A DNA stretch of 64,000 nucleotides, taken from contig JACATO010002145.1 in NCBI GenBank assembly GCA_018389105.1, positions 186,001 to 250,000 of the forward strand, in the 5' to 3' direction. The notes under the pieces are model-generated. The model searched no databases. It was not told the DNA's origin and saw nothing but the letters and a program-made list of their open reading frames with translations. Position 1 is the stretch's first letter, and each line of letters starts with the position of its first letter. Both the position numbers and the translations under genes were made by a program. Positions 49,874 to 63,332 of this stretch are shown one piece after another. Source of the DNA: Nautilus pompilius. Its lineage: Eukaryota > Mollusca > Cephalopoda > Nautilida > Nautilidae.

Positions 49874-51374
49874 CACTAGAAATACCAATGGTACATATAT
49901 ACCTAGAACTACCAGAGTGGTTATTTTGATCACTATATTAAAAGTTGTATAAAACTATTATTCTTTAAAATTTCATTTGTTTTAAGCTATTCATGCACAA
50001 CAAAACTTTTTTTTTTAAATTTGACATGTTCAAAATGTGTAAAGTTACAAACACATCTAGCACTATACTTCATAAAGTCTGACTGTTCATGCAATTAACA
50101 TAGACATGGTGCTCCTGCACATATGCCATACACTTCCTTGTGCACACTACTTTCATGCATGTGGCAGTAATCGTGCATCTTGTTCCTCTTATACTTTATC
50201 ATCTGACATCACTTGTAATTAGCAAGAAAGTCACCAACATCCGCCTTTAGTTCTGCTACACACTATGCTTCATGTCTTTCCTCTACATAAGTTTGAAGAA
50301 GTTCCTCCAGGTTTCGTCAAGTACTTGTGTGCCATCTGGTCTAATCAATCATCCCGAAACTTGCTGGAGTTAAGACTGAATGGCGTCTACCATCTTCTTT
50401 GCATCATTCTCAGTGGCAACAGAAGGAAGCATCATCATGCCAAGTAAAATGACATTCTTCCTTGGTTTGCGCCTGTAGACTATTAAGATGTATCCAGAGT
50501 GCTTCAGCAGAATATAAGTCTGTACTTAAGTCCTTTCCTAATACAGTTTATTGTGCTTGACCAGACATGTCCTCTTATCTTGTAAGTGGTTCACCAATCT
50601 CAGTATATATATTTAAAAAAAAAGTCAATAGTAATGTTTCTACCTTTACTTACATGGAATCCAATTGGATGAAGGACCACCACACTTTCACCCACCATAT
50701 GGTTGGCTGGGCAAGTCTCATTTTAGCTAAAGTAGAAGCAATTTAACGGATATTTTGACTCAATGTCTAGGGGAAGCCAAAACAATCCTGAATTTGTTTG
50801 GTTTGTTGGCCATACACAAATTATCTCTCTCAGAGCCATCACAAGCACCTGAGTACAGGTTGATGCATGATCTCATTCCCTTCTGCATCTATGTTTTGTT
50901 ACTATCTACTCAAGCAAACCCTAACCTTAACCTCTGCAGTGAAATCAGACAGTTTTCTTGGTCTCTTTATTTTCAATGTACAATTTCATACCAAATACAC
51001 AAAAGTCATAGAATAAATAAATCTAAACAAGTCTGAAAAAGTTTTCTGTTGTATCACATACAAAATTCTTTGAAGTTGATGTTCAAGTAAAGGCACATTT
51101 TCTCAAAGAGTCAGTCACATGATTACAGGAGGTCAGACTTGCTCACTAAGCCAAATACACTGATTTCTTTATGGCGGTCAAAATGACTGTTCTAGTAGTT
51201 GCAGATATAACATATTATATCTTTCTTAGTTTTGCAACCCTGGGCATACTGCTATTTCAGAATGTTTAGACTTAGGAAAAGTAAAAAAACGCACAGGCCC
51301 CTTATTTGCCAAATGCGCAGAGTAAAGTGCATTTAAAGCAAGCGGTCAAAGTGACCATTCTGGGAGTTCTAGTT
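49874..51374 (-). mobile_element. Degenerate piggyBac element with TTAA duplications
   Basis: A 1,501-bp element flanked by TTAA at 49870-49873 and 51375-51378. The left end is CACTAGAAATACCAATGGT and the right end (opposite strand) AACTAGAACTCCCAGAATGG. A second, subterminal pair occurs inside: CTAGAACTACCAGAGTGG from about 49903, and its inverted counterpart near 51174-51202. Nested subterminal repeats are usual in piggyBac elements. It encloses minus-strand transposase remains. The length is well below that of an autonomous element, so the interior is deleted as well as mutated. Confidence 0.85.
50270..50510 (-). pseudogene. piggyBac transposase fragment (dead)
   Basis: The minus strand reads SGYILIVYRRKPRKNVILLG, then MMMLPSVATENDAKKMVDAI followed by a stop. 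After a frame change it reads NSSKFRDD, a stop, and LDQMAHKYLTKPGG. This order corresponds to the piggyBac pattern VYRxKKxKxVxLLSTMH...VxxxxKKKPxxVxxYNxTKxGVDxLDQMxxxY. The GVD aspartate region is disrupted and at least one frameshift and two stops are present, so no active enzyme can be made. Confidence 0.8.
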
Positions 51375-51439
51375 TTAATACTGCACTTTTGTCTTTGAGG
51401 GGTCAATCCATAACTTCGCCTTTGAATATGTGTTTTTTT

Positions 51440-51442
<3 letters not shown>

Positions 51443-51478
<36 letters not shown>
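51443..51478. repeat. (GA)n microsatellite
   Basis: 18 perfect GA units about 65 bases outside the right end of the piggyBac relic. Confidence 0.95.
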
Positions 51479-51480
<2 letters not shown>

Positions 51481-52849
51481 CACACTTGCATGAGTTAGGA
51501 TATTTTATTCAAATTTAAAGATTAAATTAATACTGTGCAACAGTGAGAATAACTCAAGATCTCTCATCATTTTGATAGTAGCAATACTGGAATGGTAGGA
51601 ATACACACAAGCACAAACATTTCATCAGGGGACTATCTGAAAATTGAAAATATCCATTAAGAGTCTGGCGCTGGGCAAAATACATTCACAGTGTTGATAA
51701 GGGGAACAAACTGATTCTGAATAACATTGTGAAAAATCATTAAAGTCAATATCCAAAGCTCAGAACAAAATCATAAAACACACAAGCACTTCTTGATTTA
51801 TTAAGAAATCAATTCTACAGAAATACTAGACTTTCTAATGAGTGATTTATAAACACGTCCAACTGTAATTTCCCCTTTCACATTAGTTACTATTTGTGCC
51901 AAGACAAAAGAAAGTTAAAATAGAGATTATGTCATTGACAACTCCTGATGACATGTCATCAGGTGATGATGCTCAAATGACAAATGAAATTAACCAAAAC
52001 AATTTTAGAACTTTCATATTTCAGTTCTTACACCAGGTCTAAACAATACAGGAGACACTGGATAGGAAATGATGTGGCTTTTAATATTTGTGTATATTTA
52101 AAGATGGACATGTAATATATTTTAAAAAAATATATCAAAATAATTTCTTTAAAAAAATATTTCAAAGATCCACTAACAAGCATTTAAAAAAAAAATTAAT
52201 GGTTTATTGTCAATAAATACATACAAAAAATGGCAGACTTAATTTTTTTTTAAAAAGTAAGTTAGTTAAAAAACAAATAAAATCATTGAGGCAAGGCAAC
52301 CTTCAATTGTTATCCTAAAAACCAAAAGAAATACAAACTAAGTAACTGTTTTGATTCCTCAGTCATCAGCCATAAGCAACAAGATCCCTTCTACGTTGTG
52401 ATTGATTTCTGTGTAGGTACTCAGCCTGTACCGCACTACACCAGGCTTAGCTTTGCCTATCTTAAATTAGCAAACCTTTGGAATTCAAGGAAAAAAAATG
52501 TATAGAAACTTCCCACAGTATTTCTCTCTCTCAGGGGCAGCTGGAGAAACTAATGAACATAATTCCTGCACTGATCTTTCATGATGATGTTTAAGCAAGA
52601 AAAGTTATGGATAATAACAGCAAAATTTTAAAATTAAAAATAATTTGTTTTGTATTTTATATTAGTCCCTCAATTTTTTTTTCTGAATCATAAAGATAAT
52701 AAACAGAAACATAACAGATCACTTAGATAGAGCAAAGGGTTGGTTCAGTAATTTTTTGCCATCTAATTAGTGGTAACTGAACAAATGAGCCCACATTTCA
52801 GTAATCTTACCCAGTCATCATCAAGGTTTAGTCTGAAAGAGTGATTAAG
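51479..52849. other. No feature recognised
   Basis: AT-rich sequence with long A and T tracts and no coding pattern. Contains a short imperfect palindrome around ATGACATGTCATCAGG near 51950. Confidence 0.5.
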
Positions 52850-53250
52850 ACTAGGCCTTAGTGTTCCAATAGTAGACTACTGGACTCCCAAGGTTGAGAC
52901 TCCAAGTTTGAATGCAGGTCAGAACTGGCTGTGTTGTTTGGCGTACCTCCCTGGCATTATTTCTTCTTCTTCTTCTTCACCAGCTGACCATGAGTTTCCA
53001 CCCACATCTAAAAAAAATATGAAGAGTTCTAGCATAGCTTTTTGGTACATATGCTGAAGCTTCCTAAAGTAATTCTTGATTGACCTGCACCTTTTCCAGC
53101 CATACCCGGGCAACTTGCTTGGTCATCAAGGCTACCATACAATGCCTTCCCACTCTAACCTGCTGCTGTAAGATATCCTTAGGCTTCAAAAGTCAGGAAT
53201 GGAACCAAGGAAAAAGATTAAACATTAATGATGGAAATGGGGGAAAATCA
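52850..53250 (+). repeat. Possible tRNA-derived SINE
   Basis: The stretch 52873-52919 reads like the 3' half of a tRNA-related SINE head: CTACTGGACTCCCAAGG, then GAGACTCCAAGTTTGAATGCAGG, in which AGTTTGAATGC resembles a decayed B box (GGTTCGAATCC). It is followed by a unique-looking body with TTC repeats and CCACCCACATCT. The A box is poor and no target duplication was identified, so the call is tentative. Confidence 0.35.
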
Positions 53251-54719
53251 TTTAAACAGGTTAGTTAGTTAATTCAGTTACCCCTAATAAGGGGACAGGA
53301 AATGCCCAAACTAGTCTTATCTCTGGTGATTTGTCAACCTTGCATTCCTATGTCAAGAAAGTTATTTTTGATGAGTGAAAGCTTCTTTATGTTAAGCAAA
53401 AATCATTCCCTTATGCAGCAAGAATGTAAGATTTTAGTTGTGAAGGAAGAGCAAAGAGAGAGACTTTCAGTAAGCCATATACAGCAGGAAATTTCAGACA
53501 AAATTTTTAATGTGGGTACTATAATTATGAAGATGATAACTTATATTTACAATTATTAAGTAAAAGCCCATTACATTATGGATCTTATAAACCATGGTTT
53601 CTCACCCGGTAATTATAATCAGAGGCATAATATATATATATGACCATTAAAAAACAACTAATTTCTATCCTTTAACCGATTTCTTTGGTTTTCATTTAAA
53701 ATCAGTAGCATCCTAATATTGGATTTGTATTTATTTTTTTCTAACAGTTTTATCATCTTTTAAAAAATTCAAACTTTTAATTTTTAAAGTACAAAAAAAT
53801 ACAATAACTTTGGTCTGCTTGTGTTTTGCCATATAATCTCCAGCTTTTGCCAATAACAAGTGTCACCATCTCTCGAAATGGCCAATATTAGTTCTTTTTC
53901 ACAAGTTTTAACCCATCTGAGCACCAGTGCAGAGGAAAAGAACAGTAATCCTACTGTGATTTATGGGGAAGACAGAACATCAGCAGTGCAAAAAATGATG
54001 AATTAAAAACGAGTTAAAACTGCCAAAAAGATCTTAAGATGTTCCAAATTCAAATGAAGCCAAATTATTAAGTTTTTCTTAACCCTAGGTTGTTCGTTTC
54101 ATTATTATTAACACTGATAGTTTAAACCAATAAAAATCTATGCCATAGCCATATTTAAAGAGAAGTCCCCAACTAGTTTAATTAACACCATCTCACGAGA
54201 CAAAGCCAATGCTGAATGTGCAACCAAAAATAAGAATAAAATGTGCTCTGCTTTTAAAAATTTGCACAGAAAAACTTAAGTTCCCAACTTTAAAATAATT
54301 AGATCGCTAAGTCTTCGTGTTCTTCTTGCTACTGCCACGCAAAAATATTGTTAGTAAAACTAGACTACTTTTAGCCTATATGTAAAATTTTTAATTATAT
54401 ATTCCTAACAAAAGAAATAAACAACAATCATTTCAAAGTTTGCAGTTTTTGTATGGTACATTCAAACATGTGGAAAGAATCCATACATGGCACTGCATGT
54501 ACACACGTAATCTTACATTCAGCTTTTCTGGAAATGAGCAACTTTGGAAACTTATAAGAAAATCATTTCTCCCACTTAATTTACACATGACTGATTACCA
54601 TTTCATCCATAAACTTGCCACACATGGCATGCAAGTCATTTTAGGAATACCCAGGCAGCTTTTACCACAAAATGAGAAAGGGGGGATACAATGTTCATTC
54701 TTTGGCACCAACAAGGTAT

Positions 54720-55010
54720 CATAAGATTGCCAAGTTCATGAAGGGATCATCATTCATGTCACCCAAAAGTTACATCCTTTATTGATGACAATGTCGTCTG
54801 CACAATGTCCAGGGCATGTTTGGGACATTCTAGGGAGGCAAGCTTGTGGTCTCTTGATCAGCTGGAAATGGTTCTGGTTGAAAAATGGCACAAGATGCCA
54901 TACCAGCAATAGGATTGTCTGATTTGGTTGTTATCAAGATGCATACAAGCTGGTATTGAAATAAATGGTGGTCACACATTATCAGAGCTTTTTTTTGCCA
55001 ATTTGTCTGC
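54720..55010 (+). pseudogene. Degenerate Tc1-like transposase C-terminus
   Basis: Readable in three broken frames: IDDNVVCTMSRA (equivalent to DDNxxPHRARV with the second catalytic Asp), HVWDILGRQA (from EHLWDxLGRRV), then LEMVLVEKWHKMPYQQ and LLSRCIQAGIEINGGHT (from LxxEWxxIPQ...MxRRCQAxIxAxGGHTRY). The stretch carrying the catalytic Glu is missing or unreadable. Clearly non-functional. Confidence 0.75.
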
Positions 55011-58000
55011 AGTCATTTTTAGACTGGTGTTGTTGCCATGTTGCATGCACATTTCAAATAGTCATTCTGTTTTTATAAAACAATTTAACTTAGCTTCCAT
55101 TAACATCAAGAATTTTTAATGGTAAGTTTAGATCAACATGCAGGTCCTCACTATCGAGAATATGAACATGTGTTAATATAACATTCAGATTTCTTTTTAA
55201 CTAGGTTAAAATTGTAATATATAATAATATAGTCAGTTTGTCCAAAGCATCGTTCTGACATTCATAGGAAATGTCAACTTTATTCAAATCACACATCCTG
55301 GCTTAACCAGTACAGCAGCTTTTCCGTCACATCATTCAATTTACCACTTCCTTTGTGGACATCCTCCTCACTCAATTCAGCTCACTGTAACATTTCCCTA
55401 ACTGTTAACAAATGCTGAAGAAATTTTAAAATAATCCCAGCTTTTTAAATTTCAATAATACACGTACATGGTCAAAATTTCCAAGAGGTAACAGGTGTAG
55501 GAACAAAGAACTTTGTTTCACTATTTTCAATGACTTGTTTATTTGCACATTTATAAAGAAAAAAAAAATTATTAATTTTTTTTTTTTTTTACTTACAATA
55601 AAATCAATCTTTAAAACAAATACTGGAGACCAACTGGTGATGATGACTAGCAGAAATTCTCAAGCTTTTTATTTTCCTCAAAAGGTTTTGTCTCCCTTGT
55701 TTCTGTCTAAACTTCAAATAAAACATGTTATTCTGAAGTTTAAAGAACAACTTCAAAGTTAACATAATTTTAGTTTATTTCCTAATAACTCATTTATTTT
55801 CAGGTATATATCACCACATTTCCCATCAAATCATACCATCATGAATGTCTTCAAGATGAAACTTCACTATTATAGCTATTCTTGGATTTCCATGGATGTC
55901 ACTTAAAATAATATTACAAAAAATTTTAAAGTAAAGATGACCTGGGATTTAAAAAAAATTATTTGTATAACAACTGCAGGCACAAAATATGTACGCCTTG
56001 CTTCAGACTGTTTAATCAAGGTAAAGACTAATTACATTTTCTTCACACAGAATGATGAGAACTTACAAGCAAGTCAATTATTTCCAGGGAACCAATATAT
56101 TCCCACCATTCTGGTGGTTATTGATTGAGTTAAATCAAAATAATCTAAAACAATACCAAAAAACCCACTCGTGTACAATTTTAAAAATCTCATTAGCAAA
56201 AACCTAATATTGATCATCCAACAAAATTTTGTGCCAAATGGAACTCTAGCTGGATGGAGATCCATATTCTTTTTTAAACTAACAAGCTTCAAAACAACAG
56301 CATCAAAGCTATCTCCAAGAAATCACATTATTTTATATTTTAAAAATATATACACAGATTTTAACAACCAACAACAAAAATGCATTAACTCTCTAATATC
56401 GGTTATATACATACATATAAATTCTCATGTGATCAGCCATTCCTTTACTGGTACCAACACCAATGATAATAAAATCAATGCTGTGAGACATTAAAATCCT
56501 TTTGTTTATTTGTCATCTATGACACTACATATCATTTAGTTTAATTTCTAGTGCAGATTTGGAATCTGTGAACAATTCGACATGGGATCATTACTTCAGC
56601 GCGTTAATATAAATCTGAACGAGTTCACAAAGTAACTTCAGACGCTAATCAAACTAACTTGTTGTTTTCCTAAATTACACCCCCATTTTATTTGTTAAAA
56701 TTTATTTGTTCCCTTTTGAACCTGTAATATGTATAAAAGTTTTAAGAATGGGATGGATGTTTATTAGGATTTTTTAAAATAGCTTTTGTGGGCTAAATTA
56801 GAACAAGTGTTTCTTGGGGGTGAGGGTAGCAATTAGAAGCAATACAGTACTTTATCTGTCTGTCTCTTTAGCAATTTAGTTACCGTTGTAATCTTATTCA
56901 CAGCCTTTCCTGACATTTAATTCAAAACTTCTTCGTGGCTTATTTCCAATGGTGTGGTTATCATCAAGAAAAATGGTCAATTTTTTTAAAAATCTACTTA
57001 TAACTTCACCAACAGAACAATAACAATATTGTGTCATTTTGTATGATGCTATTCATGATATTGTAATGGATTATCTCCATTGGTTTGGCCATTAAAAGTT
57101 TACCAATCTGATCTCTCACATACACACACACTATTAGCATTCTAACAGAATGTCAACGAGGTATATTTTAGTTGGATGCTATGCATCATATAGAGGTACC
57201 ACTAATTCCCTTGTCATTGATATTAAAAATGAATCTACCAAAAACACACAACAAAAAACACCCACTTGTGGCATTACTAGCGAACAGAACAAGAAAAAAA
57301 AAAAAATACAAAGATAAAATATAACAAACTAAACTGAATTTGACATTTTGTTGGAAATGGATTACATAATATAGTAGCTGGAGATGCTATCCTGCACAAG
57401 CTACCTTTAATCAATGTTTGTCCGTTAAGTCTCCACAAAACAGATTTTCAAAAAGAAAGAAAGAAAGAAAAAGACAGACGGACATTTGAGTACAGTGTCT
57501 GTGAAAGGTTCAAACAGTTTCGACAACAAGAGCTTTGTCCAGACCAGTTAACACAAAGCGTCAGTGAGCCATCATCTTAGACATAGATCTATTACCTAAA
57601 TGATATTTATTATAATGGTTTTTAACTGACACCGCTCAGGAATTGTGAGTAACCACTGTTTGGGGCTAAAGCATTTCTTTCATTTACAATCCTGTTTTAA
57701 TATCAAACATTACAAATTGTTAAGCTAATTATATCCATTTCAGTTAAACTTATAACTTATTTAAAAAAAAAATACTAATGTTATCTGAACTACTAATCAT
57801 TAAAACTTTTTTAAAAAGCGTTTATGCATAGTAAAACATTATACATCCATTTAACATACCTATTTCAAATACTTATTACAATAAATACAAAAACTTTGTT
57901 ATGCACACAAGTTAACATGTGAAAACAACAGACACTGTTCATCTTATGTCAAATGTTTGAAACTGCGATGTTGCATACTTCCAGAACAATTGTTGGACAT

Positions 58001-58140
58001 CATATGATGCACTGGTTCTTTGAAAAAATTTTTCAACATTCAAATAACAGCATATAAATAGTCATAACTGCATGTTTTGGGTAGTGCAAAACCTAAACAT
58101 GTACTTGGAAAAAGACGTTAACCTACCAAGAGTTAAGTGC
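55011..58140. other. No gene recognised
   Basis: AT-rich DNA with poly-A and poly-T tracts and a few short reading frames without domain resemblance. A 31-residue minus-strand frame near 55286-55378 is protein-like in composition but unassigned. Confidence 0.5.
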
Positions 58141-58199
58141 GTGTTGGGCTCTCTTCTTGTGGCATTGTTGGGCAGTTTTTTTTAAATGGTACTGTAATG

Positions 58200-58605
58200 G
58201 ATGAAAATTATCTGCTGTTCCTGCCTTAAAACATCTGTGTGGAGGCTAGAGGTTTATTTTCAGCAAGATGGCGCACCACCGCATTATTACAGAGATGCTC
58301 AAGCCTTTCTTGATATGGAATTCCCTGGGATGTGGTTAGGCTGTCGTGGAATTGTTCATGAACATTCTCCAAAGTCACCTGACCTTGCACTTTTTCCTGT
58401 GGAGAGTCCTAGGGGACAAGATGTACAGTGCTAAACTTCAAACACTACAAGACCTGGCGGAAAAGATTGTGCAGGAAATATGCAACAGCTCAATTCACAA
58501 GTAAATGGTGAATATTTCAAACATTTGTTTATTCAGTGATATAAGTATTAAATATACATACATTCAAAAGTGTGTACACAATTTATGAATCACCCTGTAT
58601 ATATT
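58200..58605 (+). pseudogene. Degenerate mariner/Tc-type transposase and right end
   Basis: 58252-58400 reads YFQQDGAPPHYYRDAQAFLD, then GCRGIVHEHSPKSPDLALF. This matches the QQDGAPPHYxxxVRxxLDxxFPxRWIGRRGxxxWPPRSPDLTPxDFFLW pattern of mariner-related transposases. A frame change follows and the next block reads FFLWRVLGDKMYSAKLQTLQ and onward to QEICN. The first Asp of the visible motif (QQD) and the SPD Asp remain. The run TTTATGAATCACCCTGTATA ending near 58600 looks like the terminal repeat of this family; the left end is not found. Confidence 0.82.
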
Positions 58606-61600
58606 TCCCTGCTAGTTTTCAACTCAGTTCTCAGAGGCCCATTGAAATCACCCAGAATCAACCAGAGAAGCAAAAGGTCAGGGATGTTGAGGATACAAAA
58701 TAACCTGACAGAAAGAAATCAGTGCACCAACATAAGCTAGAGCAAGCACAATGTGTACTTCTAATTAAGACATATTTTAAGTCCACAGTAAAATGGGAGG
58801 AAATAACCTCCAAACTACTAAAAGCAACCATACTAAGAAATGATATTAACTTTTCTCCCTTAATTGTTGCTGCTGTGCCAAACAAAGAAAAAGAGAGAGA
58901 TGCAAAGGACAGAGGTTGACGGACAAGTTTTCCCACCTCAGTAATAACTTGTAATCTGATGGTCCATGTGAAAATACCTGCCTGTAAAAATGAATGTCGT
59001 TTCAAAATTCTGCCATAACAAGATGCCATAGATAGAGGGCCTCATACACCAAACAGAAACCTTTCTCAAAGACCCCAGCTTGGCAGGCAGCAACAGAAAT
59101 AGGCCTGAATAATTAACCAAGTCATAACACAACACAGCACACTATTTCATGTCTTCACACAAGTAAAATGAAAACAAAATTCCAGGTTACACCCAAGGAT
59201 ATTAAATATTTTCTGGTGAAGATACCCTTAAAGCCAAGAGAAATGCCCCATTGAAACTCTTCCCAAATATAATTAACTTCTATGAATCAAATTCAGATCA
59301 TGCACCTAGGGCTCTGTATACCTTATGATACAAAATTGGACACACCCACCATGCCATGCTGATAACCATCAAAACTATCATTTTAGCTTATATCACAATT
59401 TTCTGCATAAAGAATCTATTATCATATTTTCAAATTACAATCAGACAGATAAGTAAAAGACACTAGATAAATGAAATGTCATATCCACCAGAGACTACTC
59501 AAGCTCAGGAGCAACTGCTGCTAACCACCTTCCACTCCAATATCAGGTTACATCACCTGAGACTGCTTTAAACAACAAGGCAGAAGGCTATAGCAGTTCA
59601 TGAATAATGTAAAACCTGGTGTGAGAGAGTGCACCAGCAAGAAAGAGCAGTGGGCACAGATATAGGATACCCTTTGTTGGTTTTGTTCTGATGCAAAGTT
59701 TAAAGAGATCACATCAGAACTGATGGTGGGTATAATTGGAGGGGGGGAGACGTTTTCCAGGTTAACAGTTGCAGTGATAGTGTCAGTATCTGAGATAGTT
59801 TCAGTTATGATTATTAGACACATCTGTGTTTACAGCGGGTGCTGATGCTATGACATATGAGAAAGCATTCTAGGAAAACACGTCATACCCATCTTTCGGA
59901 GCCCACTGTGAACAGCAAAATCTGCAACAAGCTAACGCTAGTCTAAATACTACGTTGATAAATTAGTTGTATCTATATAAACAGGGCAGACCAATGTTAA
60001 GACAACTGCAAGAAGTCTGTAAAGAATGTAGTAGTAGATTTGGTTCAAGTGAATACACCTTCACATTCTGATTCCTTTAGTTATGAATTGCTGTAATGTG
60101 ACTGACTGTCAGCAACAAATGGTAGTAATGTTTTCATACATACACGTTTGTTCTTCATCCGTATTGATGTCATCATTTAATTAGTTTTCTCTATCACCTA
60201 CAAATGAAAGGTGGTATGTTTGAGTTTATCTTATCTTGGTGAAGAAATTGTGTCAACTAGTCTCTACACAGGGATGTTATTATTGCACGTGTTTAAATAC
60301 CATCCAACAGTATGCCATTTCGTGAAGTCGTGAAACACTAATATAAAGTTCTGCTGTGCATTTTTTTAGAACTAAGCAAATACCCGTTTATCTGTATTGT
60401 TCCTTTAGCCCACACGACTCGCGTTTCAAAAACGGTAAACTTCCTGGTCTATAAATCATTAATTGCTACTTACTTTATTCTAACAGGCAATCATAAAATT
60501 ATGAAGAATTTGTTTCTACATCAGATATTTTTGTTTTGAAAACATGCCTATTCAATTAATGAGGTCTTTTTTTTTTTAAATGCATATTAAGTTGGTTAAG
60601 GATAATTCAAAAACCAAAATGGAACAGAAGTAGGCATTGGCAGACAATATAGTCAAGTACTATGTTGTAAAAAGATGGATCAAAAACAAGCAACAAATAC
60701 TATAGAAGCAGCACTTGACTCATAGGAAGCTCCAAAAGTAGAGACAAAATTGGAAAAAATGAAGTTCATATATCCACAGAAACTGCACCCTTAATATGGT
60801 TTTTGCCTAAAAGCAAAGTAGAATAGAAAACAAATAAACACCATAAGCCTCTAAATATTTTTTTTTAAAAGAAGACAGCATCTACTGCAAGTAAAACAAA
60901 AGTTGTTATATTTGGACACACTTGCCCATATAAATACTTTATTTTCTACACATGACTGAAATCTCACTCTGTGACCCCCCTTTCTACATATACCATTAAA
61001 AGTAAATGCTTGAATACCAAACCATTCCAAATGTACGATCAAGAGTTCACTAAACTATAAATGACTGTGGATATAATTTGAAACTACATTGTATCAATGC
61101 TGCTCACTGAAAAAACAAAATTAAACTCACACATACAAGCCAGCCAGCCCACCCATACTTTCAGAGTAAAGTAAAACGCATGTAGGATTGGTTTCACAAG
61201 CTAAGAATTCCATGTAAAGATGACTGGTTTGGGGGTTTGGGAAAGGGTTTTCTTTAGCATGTTTCCTGCAAATGCTCGCATCAGGAACATTGTGGACCTA
61301 TTTTTGATGAGTAAGCAGTGATGAATAATTAAACTGATGTTTTTATTCATGATTATTTCTTCTCAAATAAAAGCCAGGTAACAGCTGCCCCGTTGTTGTT
61401 GTTGCTTGTCACCTCATAGCAAATTTATTCAGACCTTGCTTAAAACAACAACCAAATTGGCTCTGGGGCAATGAGCAATCAAGATAAGTGAAATTATACA
61501 AGTAAAACTAGTCGGGGAAGGAAAGATTCTAACAGGAGGTAGCGGCGATCACGATGACAGTTTTAGAAATCATCTGCATCCACACATCTCTCAACTACAC

Positions 61601-63300
61601 GTAATAGTTGGCTTTGTCAGTTTTACCACCTGCTGCTCATATTAACTTTCCCAGCAAAGACAGGAAGCAGCTTTCCTCATAAAACTGGTAAAAAGAGCAA
61701 CGTGAAAGACTTAAAACGTGTCAACACAAATACGCAACCATTCCTGGACAGACTCATCCACGATAAAGTACATTACGTGCCAGAACATTAACCATATCAA
61801 GTCTGATTAACCATTGTTGCTTCTCCCAGTGTGATTAAAAAAAAACTGATGACAAAATAGAAAGAAAACAAATCCAATATAGTTTTGATATTTAACCTGG
61901 CAAGTCTACGTGCAAGAACCACCTTGTATATTTAAATCAGATCACCATCTAGTTTTGAAAGATATTAACTGTCATAATATGTTGGTTGACAAATGCTGCA
62001 GCAGAAAAGAATAATAAACAAAGAGAAGCAGAAGGCCATTTACCAAATCCTGACAAAGCATATTTCCAGGAATTTTAACGTAAGAGCAGCAGTGCAAGTA
62101 GCCAACCAAATTTCAAATCCCACCAAGTTACCAAATGCTCCAGGTAATTAATTACTAAGCATGGTACATTATGTTAAACATTCCTCTTTCTTGTCTTCAT
62201 GAAAGTAAATCTTTCATGTTGATATTTTACTGCTCTCTTTTGCAGTGCATGCAATTCATATCAGTTAATATCTTTCTTAAGCTAACAGAATTTTTTTCTG
62301 CAAATACTCATTTTCAAAGTATGTCCCCTAGTTTTTCTTTTCTTTTTTTTTTTGAAAATGCATTATTAACAAAAATATTTTCAAAACTGCACTCTCCTCA
62401 GCTTGCCAGAGTTTCAAAATAGATCCATCCATCTAAATGCTTGCTTTCTATGGTTTCCATCTTTAAGTTTTATCTGCAACTAAAAACAAACTCCCAACCT
62501 TTTCAGTTTAAGAATTGCTAAAAATACTCTTTATAACCCCCCCCCCCTTTTTTCTGTTAACATCGCATTTACTGCAATTTTGATGAAATTTTATTGATAT
62601 CCAACCTTTGGAATGCATCCAGATTTTAATCTCAATAAATGATTTCTTTAGTAATCAATACTGGCATTAACTAGATTAACCCAAACACACTGCATCTGCT
62701 TAATAGGTTCTGGCTTCAGTTCTCAGCAGGACAGACTGCTGAGTTTTATCTATGTATTAGGTATTATAAGCAGCATGTCTCTTGAAGCATCAATTATAAA
62801 ATACATTTTTTGAAAATTTGCTTAATATTCAACAAATTCTAGGTTTCCTATTTTTGGGGAAGGGGAAACACTTATAACAACAGAGATATGGAGAGACTTG
62901 GTCGCTTAATGACTGAGGCAGAAAAATACTTTTCACAAAAATGTTGTAACAAAGGAATTAAATTGTTTGTAGTTTTAGTAGATACCTTAAATAAGAATTT
63001 CAGTAAGAAATAGAATTTTTTATGCATGGAGTCTCTTCTGTGAATGTAAGCTTTTCAAATTAGTGGAATTTATGACAGTTTTATATTTAGAGAGGAGTGT
63101 TCATACTTGAACGATTTTTTGTCTGGCAACAGTTTGTTTATAAATAGCCAAATATTTAAATCTAACAAGTTGCTGAAAGAATTTCTCACTATGCAATCTG
63201 GAAACATAGAATACATTTGCTTCGCCCTGCTATGATGGGTCTGCTACAGTAACAGATACCCATAATGTACACTAACTCGTTTGAGTTGTGTGATTTCTCA
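58606..63300. other. No gene recognised
   Basis: Low-complexity AT-rich sequence with an 11-base C run at 62537-62547. The 123-codon minus-strand frame at 58658-59029 and others show no known domain. The missing 5' exons of MRTO4 were looked for here on the minus strand and not seen. Confidence 0.5.
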
Positions 63301-63332
63301 GCTTAAAAGCAAAATGGCTTCCAAAGAAGAGC

